Shown here piece after piece: positions 49,166 to 58,038 of a stretch of 64,000 nt of DNA. The stretch spans positions 582,501 through 646,500 of the forward strand of contig JACVVK020000211.1 in the NCBI GenBank assembly GCA_018292915.2, written 5' to 3'. The DNA is from Batillaria attramentaria. Its lineage: Eukaryota; Mollusca; Gastropoda; Batillariidae. The translations under genes and the position numbers were made by a program. Numbering within the stretch: the stretch's first letter is position 1; every line of letters begins with the position of its first letter. The notes under the pieces were generated by a model that was not told where the DNA came from, made no database searches, and saw only the letters and a list, made by a program, of their open reading frames with translations.

Positions 49166-50635
49166 TGATGCATGGTTGCTTGCTGCTGATGCTTTTGTTG
49201 CTTGCTAACTTGCTGTTATATGATTGCTGCTGTTGCTTTTGTTGCTTGCTTGCTTGCTTTCTGTTGGTGCTGATGTTGCTTACTTGCTGTAGTATGACCC
49301 TTGCTTGCAATCTGTTGGTGCTTATGTTGCTTGCTTGCTGTACATTGTATGTTGCTCGCTTTCTATTGGTACTTATGTTGCTTTCTGTTATTGCTTTTAT
49401 CATTTGCTTGCTGTTGGTGCTTTTGTTTGCTGTTGGTGCTTATGTTGCTTGCTCGCCATTGGTGCTTGTGTTGCTTGCTCGCCATTGATGCTTACGTTGC
49501 TTGCTTGCCATTAGTGCTTGTTGCTTAGCTGCTGTTGGTGCTTTTGTTGTTTGCTGTTGGTGCTTATGTTGCTTGCTCGCCATTGGTGCTTGTGTTGCTT
49601 GCTCGCCATTGATGCTTACGTTGCTTGCTTGCCATTAGTGCTTGTTGCTTAGCTGCTGTTGGTGCTTTTGTTGTTTGCTGTTGGTGCTTATGTTGCTTGC
49701 TCGCCATTGGTGCTTGTGTTGCTTGCTCGCCATTGATGCTTACGTTGCTTGCTTGCCATTAGTGCTTGTTGCTTAGCTGCTGTTGGTGCTTTTGTTGTTT
49801 GCTGTTGGTGTTTATGTTGCTTGTTTGCTAGCTGTTGGTGCTTATATTGCTTGCTTGCCATTGGTGCTTGTTGCTTAATTGCTGTTGGTGCTTTTGTTGT
49901 TTGCTGTTGGTGTTTATGTTGCTTGTTTGCTAGCTGTTGGTGCTTATATTGCTTGCTTGCCATTGGTGCTTGTTGCTTAATTGCTGTTGGTGCTTTTGTT
50001 GTTTGCTGTTGGTGTTTATGTTGCTTGTTTGCTAGCTGTTGGTGCTTATATTGCTTGCTTGCCATTGGTGCTTGTTGCTTAATTGCTGTTGGTGCTTTTG
50101 TTGTTTGCTGTTGGTGTTTATGTTGCTTGTTTGCTAGCTGTTGGTGCTTATATTGCTTGCTTGCCATTGGTGCTTGTTGCTTAATTGCTGTTGGTGCTTT
50201 TGTTGTTTGCTGTTGGTGTTTATGTTGCTTGTTTGCTAGCTGTTGGTGCTTATATTGCTTGCTTGCCATTGGTGCTTGTTGCTTAATTGCTGTTGGTGCT
50301 TTTCTTTTTTGCTGATTGTGCTTATATTGCTTGCTCGCCATCGGTGCTTATATTAATTGCTTGCTTGCCATTGGTGCTTGTCGCTTGCTGTTGGTGCTTT
50401 TGTTTCCTATTGGTGCTTATGTTGCTTGCTCGCCATTGGTGCTTACGTTGCTTGCTTGCCATTGGTGCTTATGTTGCTTGCTCGCCATTGGTGCTTACGT
50501 TGCTTGCTTGCCATTGGCCCTTATGTTGCATTGCTGTTGGCACTTTTGTTTCTTGCTTGCTTGCTGCTGGTGCTTTTGTTGCTTGCTGTTCATTCTTTTG
50601 TTGCTTGCTGTTCATTCTTTTGTTGCTTGCTGGGT
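49166..50635. repeat. TTGCTTGCTGTTGGTGCT tandem array with 102-120-bp higher-order units
   Basis: The basic word TTGGTGCTTATGTTGCTTGC is organised first in ~120-bp units (49430-49800) and then in five nearly identical 102-bp units (about 49790-50300), with decay at both ends. The minus strand is open for 217 codons with a 34-residue period (KQYKHQQLANKQHKHQQQTT), again because unit length is divisible by three. Confidence 0.92.
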
Positions 50636-50898
50636 TTTTATTTTTTATTATTATTATTTTTTATTGCTGCAGTTGCTGTGTTTGATGTTTTGCTTTTGTT
50701 TTTGCCTTTACAGTCCAGAAGCTGAAACTGTGCTTATACTGAATTCAGCATGGAGGTCAGTTTGCCCACTGATCCACTATGAATGTTTAGGAGAAAAACT
50801 GTGTGCCCCCTAATTGTATCTCCTTTCCTGTTTCCAACTACAGAGCATTGCTTGCAGCAGAGGAGAAAATGCTGTTGTGTAATCAGTGATTCTTTTAT

Positions 50899-51083
50899 TA
50901 CAGTCGAACCTGCCAAGGCGGTCACCTGTATAAGCTATATTGCCACTGTCTAACCTGGTCACCCCAGAGGATCCCCTGACATGCTAGCTGTTGACATGCC
51001 ACTCTGGATAACCCGGTCACCTGTCTAAGGCGGTCAGTTTAGCCCCGTCCCTTGCGTGACCGCCTTACACAGGTTTGACTGTA
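50899..51083. mobile_element. Complete pogo/Tc1-like MITE with TA target duplication
   Basis: The ends are CAGTCGAACCTG...GGCGGTCACC on the left and GGTTTGACTG preceded by GTGACCGCC on the right, giving ~25-bp imperfect terminal inverted repeats inside TA dinucleotides (185 bp including both). CAGT ends plus TA duplications fit the pogo/Tigger branch of Tc1/mariner. It is noncoding. Its termini resemble the satellite unit at 33-40 kb (CAGTAAAACCTGCATAAGGC then GGACAC). Confidence 0.75.
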
Positions 51084-51258
51084 CATTATGTTTCAGCATA
51101 TCAGTCCATTTTGTTCAGCCAGCTTGGTCTTTTGTTGTTGTTACTTTCCTTTTCTTTTTTTCTTGTTTTTGAAGGGTGTGTGTGTGTGTGTGTGGGGGGG
51201 GGGGGGCTCCTTAATTTCTGGACAAAAGCACTCTTCTCCACATGTACAGTACATGTAT

Positions 51259-51348
51259 TATATGTGACCCTCCACCACGAAATGAGTCTTCTTGTGCTAT
51301 TTGTTCATGTTACAAGACGACTCATTTCGTGGTGGAGGGTCACATATA
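51259..51348. mobile_element. Long inverted repeat (37-bp arms, 16-bp loop), foldback mini-element
   Basis: The left arm 51259-51295 (TATATGTGACCCTCCACCAC then GAAATGAGTC...) is complementary to 51312-51348 with a single mismatch. The outer ends are TATA, so a TA target duplication is possible. It has no coding capacity. Confidence 0.75.
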
Positions 51349-51514
51349 TGCACAGATAACATGAACTGCTGAACACATACTACACAGTTTTTCACAATTT
51401 CTTTTCCAGCACATTTGTAGCTAGCTTACTGTAGGTGTTTGATTATTAACGTCTTTTATTTTAGGGGGCTGTGATGTTCTACTAGGCTTTCAACTTCCCA
51501 TTTTCCTTTTTCAG

Positions 51515-52230
51515 AGGCCGCTGCAGAGGTTAAGCTTGGTACACTGACCATGCTCAAGATGGTACTTTGGACTTCAAAAGTTAACATGGAAAAATCAAGC
51601 CTGTTATTTACAGGTTAGGATGATTATGTGTGTTATCTGTTAAACATGCTCATTCCAAGAGTATTTGGCTTTGAGGTAAATTTTTTTCCTCACCTGTGTC
51701 AACAAAGTGAGTATTTTAAAACCTTGTAACATCTGTAAAGAAATCATGCAGTGGTGATGCTCCTGTAGCTTTTTAAGGTTTGGACCCTAAAGTACGTTTT
51801 GAAAATTTCATTTGTTAGTATGTATTTCATTGTAAATCGCTTGAGACCAGTTGTTAGAATGAAGAACTGACCTATGGTCAAATATTGCAGGATTGCAACC
51901 ATGGCGGAATCACCGTCACACAACTTCACACCGAACCATCACCTAGCAACAGCTGCAGAATGAGATGGTTACACAAGGCAACACTCTGGTCAACATCACT
52001 GCATTCAAGGAGTGACTGCACGAAGACTTGTCTTCCTGAGTCATTGACGGAGGCAGTCGACATCACCTTTTCCAAGTGATGGAAGACTCACTTCTGCAGC
52101 GCATCAGTTCACTTACCGTAGATGTGCAGGATTTTATTTATTCACTTTTTTTGCTCTGTCCTTCTGCTGAAACGTCTCTTTAAGCGCTGTGAGCATTCAA
52201 TCAGGATGGAACACTACACTATATCAAGTC
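51515..52230 (+). other. Exon-like segments, possibly part of a noncoding transcript or LINE 3' end
   Basis: An open segment at about 51515-51611 is preceded by a good TTTTTCAG acceptor and followed by ACAG/GTTAGG; it would encode EAAAEVKLGTLTMLKMVLWT and 14 further residues. At 51892 another acceptor (AATATTGCAG) opens about 60 codons to a stop at 52079. Downstream, TTTAAGCGCTGTGAGCATTC and a (CAT)n run (52233-52255) resemble non-LTR retrotransposon 3' ends. No protein family is recognised. Confidence 0.25.
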
Positions 52231-52259
52231 TCCATCATCATCATCATCATCATCATCTT

Positions 52260-53093
52260 CAACTTCTCGCTCCATAAAATGTCATTTTCTTTTTCTATTG
52301 AAAAAAGAACTCCCTAAGCACCGTGAACACTTGCGATGGAGCTGTGTGCAATACCAGGTCATCAGCAACTCTTGTCAGCTGGGCAGCATTAATGGCAAAA
52401 TGCATTTTTCTGACATAGGAGAGACATTTGTATATGCTTAGAGACATTTGTATATGCGTCCCACTGGCCTAAAGACGCTAGCTTACTTGACACATTATAC
52501 CACAGGCAAAGGGCACTCCAACACTCTCCAGCCTGTGGCCTCAATAGCACAGATGATAGGTTAGTAATTTTTATCCACCACCGACCCAGTTTGTGTGCTA
52601 TTGTGGCTAGACTCCAGGCGGTGGGAGTATGCTCACCTCCGACCTCAGCTTTGTACCCAGAAGTACAGATCATTGTAGTCAAGCGACAGTCAGGTGAGAT
52701 GTACCTACACTCAAGGAGAGCCTGCAAACGCAGTCACGTGGGAGACCATGAAAGCACGAGTTTCGCCTGAGGCTAAGACACAAAATTCAGGCTCAGGAAA
52801 AAGACACATCGGATGTAACGCTTAACATGAGATTACCTCCTTTTTATGATTTGACAGATTATTTGTTGTTTTTGCCACAGTTCAGATGCAAGTTAAAAAA
52901 AAAAAGAAGATGACTCGGGCACAAACATCAGTTCTGACCGAATTAATAAATCACTGACTCACGTCCAAATTTTACCATGGTTGAAATTGTGTCTAAATAT
53001 GTGTGTGTGTGTTTGCATGTTTTGATTTTTTTTTTTAAATCTCGCTAACACATACATGAACGAAAAACGAGTCTTTGAACAGGCTTAGGGGAT

Positions 53094-53100
<7 letters not shown>
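52260..53100. other. Unique interval ending in a ~40-bp poly-G run
   Basis: No gene was recognised. A pure G run at about 53093-53127 immediately precedes the duplicated kinase segment. Confidence 0.5.
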
Positions 53101-53126
<26 letters not shown>

Positions 53127-53127
53127 C

Positions 53128-54392
53128 TCTCTCCAGGTGCTTACGCTTTTCTAGTATGAAGAGATAGTGATGCACTTGCATTTATGCTGTATAAACCCCC
53201 AAAGGTGGCAACCTAAATTTCTAAAACAAATAATTCAGCAGTAAAAAACAAAACTTGAAAGAGATGTGTTTTGATTTATTACACTTTATATATTATTGAA
53301 GAAATATGCCTCTCACTGATCAAATCTATGAACGAACTCTGATCTGCGAACTAAGGGCAATGATTCTTTTGTCGTGTTCAGTTAGGAGAGGAGGAGGCAG
53401 ATGGGGCTTGTGGTGTGAAGACAACAGACGAACTGGACGCTGCCGCAGCTGCCATTCCCAGCGATTTCCTCGACAAACTGCGCATCAAAACTTGAATGCG
53501 TCCGTGTGTGCTCATCTGTAATGACAAGCTACTTGTCAAGCGTAGGTACCGGTATTTATTGAGAACTTGATCAGTCATGATATCGGATCACGCAGAAGTT
53601 TCAAGGTGGATATTTACCAAGCCAAAGATCATTTGATTTCACTGCTATGTACTGTGAAAGGTCACAGTTTTGGACTTATTTTTTTGCCCACAGCCAACAC
53701 CTCTCCTCCATGATATTTCTTTGGGTTTTTTTTTTATTTCCATTCTTTTCAGCTTGCTTTCAGCACTTTTGTTAAGTTGCGCATAAAACAGATTAAGTAG
53801 AATTGTGTACAGTGCATTTCATCTTGTGCAAGTCTCAAAATGTAGTTATGCCAAAATTCCATGATGGCATTGACATTTTTTTCCCCTTCGTTTTAAAGGT
53901 TTTGAGGGGAGGGTTTTGGGTGTGCAGTGGTACCTGTATCATCTAAGCATTTCATTGCTGTGTGGTTTTATTTGGAAGACGGGGTAGTTTTTCAGTTTGC
54001 ATTGTCTTTGTGTGGTCTAGACCTTTGTTATGGTGGAGTTTGTTGTTGTTTGTGATTTTACATACTTTTGATTTTCAAGTGCTGTGCACTGCATGCCACT
54101 TGAAGGATAAACCAAGATATGAATGTTGTTCAAATTCTGTTCTGCTCCTTGTAGTGGCAATAAAAGATGTGTTTTGCATAACACCTTTTGTTGACTCCCT
54201 CACTACCACATTTTTGCGCCTGTATACTTCCACTCCACACCATCGCACACATATTTACATTAATCGAATGTAATGCTTGCCATATGTGTGTTCTGTTTAC
54301 ATGTGCATTTTTTGTTAATGTGAACTAACAGTGAAAAGAAACCAAATAAATTATTTTGCCTGTGGGGTTCCTTGTACGTTTTGGGACTCTGT

Positions 54393-54430
<38 letters not shown>

Positions 54431-54475
54431 GTAGGAAGGGGGAAGGTGATGACGGTGTAGCGCTGCCAATGCAGC
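53128..54475 (+). pseudogene. Duplicated 3' end of the kinase gene (intron 10, last exon, downstream region)
   Basis: The segment matches 20412-21600 and then 23825-24062 in order. Its exon (about 53382-53492) still has the TTCAG acceptor and an open frame, LGEEEADGACGVKTTDELDA then AAAIPSDFLDKLRIKT and stop. It lacks 24 bp (eight codons, SMEFDMDA-type) relative to the parent. Intron sequence is present, so this is a DNA-level duplication and not a processed copy. The SINE in parental intron 10 is absent. About 2.2 kb of parental downstream sequence, including the 33-bp minisatellite, is missing. No other kinase exons are nearby, so the fragment cannot make a kinase. Confidence 0.88.
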
Positions 54476-54879
54476 ATGTTAGAGACACAAGCATAATCAT
54501 GCTGTCTGACCACTTCTGTGTTGTAAATTGATTTGCATGTAATTGTGACCCCTCCCTGGTTCCCTGTCTCTCCGTAAGGACATTTCCTTATTTCTATAGT
54601 TCAGTCCACAGAGGCCACTGGCACAAACTTCTTGACAAATTCAAATCCGTATATTGAGTCCCTGATGAGAACAAATCTTTTTTTTGCATATGTGTGTGTT
54701 TGTGTTTATATGTTGTTTCCATAGTAATAGAAATAACATTATAAGACGGACTGATTTTTCTATGTTCAAAGTCAACTTAAAACCAAAGACCGTATCTACA
54801 GTCTTTATTAAAACTATCCGCCAGATGTGTACATTACTCAGGTGTACAAATATCAAACAATCACACATGAACAAAAGGT
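54476..54879. other. Unique interval; nothing recognised
   Basis: A/T-rich sequence with no supported exon. Confidence 0.4.
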
Positions 54880-55242
54880 GTTTTTTATTACTATTTTTTT
54901 TTAACAAATGTAGATGTTGGGTAGCAAAATAGGAACTTCAATAAAACAAAATACAAATATCATCTGTCATAGGCATGCAAATATCACAAGATTATCACAG
55001 CAAGAGAATTCACAGCTTTGAACATTAGTCATAGACCAAGTTCATTTTATATCTAACAATATCTAACAATCACACATGAAAAAAAAACTTTTTTTAAAAT
55101 GTAGAAGATGAGTAGCAAAATAAGTATTTCAATAAAACAAAATACAAATATCTGTCATAGGCGTGCAAATATCACAAGATTATCACAGCAGGAGAATTCA
55201 CAGCTTCGGACATTAGTCATAGACCCAAGTTCATTTTCAAAA
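54880..55242. repeat. Direct tandem duplication of a ~165-bp A/T-rich segment
   Basis: GAGTAGCAAAATA, TTCAATAAAACAAAATACAA, CAAATATCACAAGATTATCA, AGAATTCACAGCTT and ACATTAGTCATAGACC occur in both halves (about 54905-55052 and 55107-55240). The left unit has GTAGATGTTGGG where the right has GTAGAAGATGAG. Confidence 0.85.
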
Positions 55243-55263
55243 TGTCCCTTTACACTTTTTTTA

Positions 55264-55718
55264 CTAAGGCTCAGTTGGTATAATTCACCCGTTAGGTGGT
55301 GCAAATGTATACCAGTCAATGTTTTGCATAAAGTCGTAGAACGAAGTCAGCGGCCACGTGACTTCACCTGGCCACACCCCGGAGTACATTTTTACTCCCT
55401 CCCATGTTGTGGGAATACAGTCACCCCCGTTTGTGGACGACTGGAGTTTATTTGCTCCTCCTTTTTGCCCCTTATTTGCCCCCCTCTTCAAAGAAGCAAG
55501 GACACAACACTGGCCGAACGGAGCCACACTGGCAGAGAAACTCTGGGGCAGCAAAACAGACCTCTTGAAGACCACTGCTTATATAAAGACCACAAACCTA
55601 TAGCTAATCATCTGAGGCGGAGTCCAGAACAGGGAACGCAGAAGAAGAAGCTCCTCCTGCGCATGAGTGGTATACATTTGCACCCCCTGATGGGCGAACT
55701 GTACCAACTGAGCCTTAG
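55264..55718. mobile_element. 455-bp inverted-repeat element with ~55-bp imperfect termini
   Basis: Bases 55264-55318 (CTAAGGCTCAGTTGGTATAA... GTGCAAATGTATACC) are complementary to 55664-55718 with about seven mismatches. The outer part contains GGCTCAGTTGGTA, similar to a tRNA A box, so two opposed tRNA-derived sequences are an alternative to a DNA transposon. A clear target duplication was not found. Confidence 0.68.
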
Positions 55719-55819
55719 CAAGGGTGAACATAAATATGAATATAATAAATATACCTTTATGGTCAGCAAGGACATTTGTCCTGTAATATTTCCCAAGCAT
55801 ACGAAGCCCTGAGATAACA

Positions 55820-56290
55820 TTTACATTTGTCAAATACGTACATGTATTCAATTCAATTAAATTTGATTCAACATAACTTTATTGTCTGATACAAACCAGG
55901 AATATTTCTTTTGGCTCCTCTTAATCATAGAACAATGATGCCAGGATTCTTAAAATTCATTCAGGAAAATGTCGACTGAAGAAACATACATGAAGAATAC
56001 TGATAATGAATTCATCATAAAGGCACTAAAGTACATGCATATCACAGCCAGATTAATTGCTGCATGTGATTATTGCTCTTAACACCTGAACACAAACTAG
56101 GGTACTTAGCATGGAATATCGATAATTCAAATGTCAAGTACAAACATACAACAATAAAGGGCAAATAAAAAAATATAAAAAACACCCCAAAACAAACAGC
56201 CCCCCTCCCCCAACACACACACACACACACACACACCAAAAACCTAACAAGAAACCATTAACACCTTCACACACAAATTTAAAACCATTT
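55820..56290. other. A/T-rich interval; nothing recognised
   Basis: A (CA)n tract at about 56214-56236. No supported exon. Confidence 0.4.
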
Positions 56291-56292
56291 CT

Positions 56293-56906
56293 TAAAGGCC
56301 GTTCTTAACCGGGCGAACCACCAGTCTGGCGAACTTGTTCGGCGAACTGTGTATTGTATACGAACAGGGCAAGCGCACACACGTACATAGTTCCAGAGGT
56401 TCGGCAGGACTAGTTCTCTTTCTTAACCGACCGTTAATGATATGCATACGTCATCGCCCGAACAAGGCGGACTCGGAAGTTGAGACAATCGTAAACAACC
56501 AAAATGGCCGCCTTCGTAGATCGAGACGACCAGGCATTTGCGGTAGTTATCGTTTTGAGTGAACTCTTGGAAGCCGAGGAAGAGGAGATAAGAGGAAAAG
56601 AGCGCAAGAGAGGGAAATGTGAAGTGAGTCGATAGCCGCGATGCCGTCCGCCATTTTCCTCAAGTTTGTACATGCGCACAACAGCTCTCCCCGAGCAACC
56701 AATCAGAGCGCAGGATCGGCAAAAGGATCGCGAGGGTTCCCACGACACGCCATGCAGTCCTCGAACCTAGTTCGCCGAACCTTTCGAACCAGGGTTTCCG
56801 CACAAGTATTTGGTCGGTTAAGAAACAAAGTGCGCGAACCTAGTTCGCCGTACTCTCCGAACCTAGTTCGCGAACCAAAAGTCTGCCCGGTTAAGAACGG
56901 CCTTAA
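56293..56906. mobile_element. PIF/Harbinger-like element, 608 bp, with TAA target duplication
   Basis: Perfect 19-bp terminal inverted repeats AGGCCGTTCTTAACCGGGC lie at 56296-56314 and (complement) 56885-56903, flanked by TAA at 56293-56295 and 56904-56906. The 3-bp TAA duplication is the PIF/Harbinger signature. Subterminal regions repeat CGAACCTAGTTCG motifs. The interior holds a short frame that looks like the start of a transposase (next entry). The length is too short for an autonomous element, so it is an internally deleted copy. Confidence 0.85.
56504..56635 (+). pseudogene. Remnant 5' end of a Harbinger-type transposase ORF
   Basis: ATG at 56504 opens 43 codons: MAAFVDRDDQAFAVVIVLSE then LLEAEEEEIRGKERKRGKCE and VSR, stop at 56635. 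A Leu-rich start followed by a poly-Glu and Arg/Lys tract resembles the N-termini of animal PIF/Harbinger nucleases. A GTGAGT at 56624 could be a splice donor, so the frame might continue in autonomous relatives. The DDE catalytic domain is absent here. Confidence 0.45.
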
Positions 56907-58038
56907 AACCTTACAATTGCTTATGAACTGAAACAGGAGTTGTAATATAAAATGTGGTAAAATTCAAACACGTCCACAAAAAACATTCTGTCAATTTACA
57001 ACGGAATCATGGTACATGTACATGTACACATCACCCCATCCCCTTGCAGTTAAAATCGAGTTTTTAATCCAGTGGTGTTACAAGTTTGCAAAAAGTGTGC
57101 GTGAAAGAGAGAGAGAGAGAGAGAACGAATGAATGAACGAAACTTTATTTTACAAGGATAAAAGATTAGGTGCGCAGACCTTTTTTTAGAGAGAGAGAGA
57201 GTTGAACATTGACTAGGTATTTCGAGTGACAAAGAAATTTATACACTTGGCACAAGTTTAACAGTATTGTGGAAGTCAACTTCACTTTTCATGTTTTAGT
57301 ATGTGGTTGGCAACGGCATGCAAGGGCTCTGCACCAGCGCCTGAATCTAGGTGTGTGGTTGGCAACGGTACGCAAGGGCTCTGCACAAACGCTGGGTGCA
57401 TGGTGGTGAAAAAGTTAACCACTTAGTCAAATTACCGAGAACAGAGTTACTTCTCTGCACATGTGGGGTGTGGGGATTCTGGCTGTGTGCAAAACATATA
57501 ACTATGCCAGTACTGGTGAAATCCTCATTTGAAATGAACACTTTCAGCATCTCTCCCAACCTTTAGCTGCTATTGCAGGGAGACGCTACCTTTGGCCTGG
57601 TGATACTAGATGATTCCACTCGACAAACAACAAGGCCAAAGCCCTGCCCCGATACTCTGCCGTGTAATCACAAAACACAGTAAGTCCATGGCATCATTTT
57701 AGGGAAAAAGGGGTGATTTCAAGATGAAAGAGACTGACGTAATGGTCGTTTTCCTCAAACGAGATCAATGGACTTACTGCTTTCTTCTCATATTTCCAGC
57801 CATAATATTATCGAACTACACGTGCTTCTCTCTTTGTAGTGTCTGGCAAAAAAGTTTGCCAGACCAAGCTGCGTGTCGTGCTCATTATGCCACGGCATGC
57901 AATTGGCTGAATTCTGGCTGAATACATGCATGTGCCCTGACAATGCTATGTCAGATGACGATTTGGACAAAGTGGACTGTAAGCTCATGTACACTCGTCT
58001 CTGTAAGGTATATTTGTAAGCAGGCCTAAAGTTAGACA
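56907..58038. other. Interval downstream of the CUB receptor gene
   Basis: It contains (GA)n tracts at 57107-57124 and 57190-57201 and a ~53-bp direct duplication at about 57297-57397 (GTGTGGTTGGCAACGG then ACGCAAGGGCTCTGCAC). The part nearest 58038 is presumably the 3' UTR of the minus-strand CUB gene. No other gene was found. Confidence 0.5.

Noticed and set aside
48442..49488. Open frames of 243-290 codons rich in Gln/Lys/Arg or Cys/Leu
   Set aside because: The composition derives from CTGCC/CTTGCTGC repeats; frames overlap on both strands and all show the same periodicity.
49688..50341. 217-codon minus-strand frame with 34-residue repeats
   Set aside because: It arises from near-identical 102-bp tandem units; no flanking gene structure.
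55108..55812. 234-codon plus-strand open frame
   Set aside because: It spans a tandem duplication and both arms of an inverted-repeat element, so the frame is assembled from repeats; no domain is visible.
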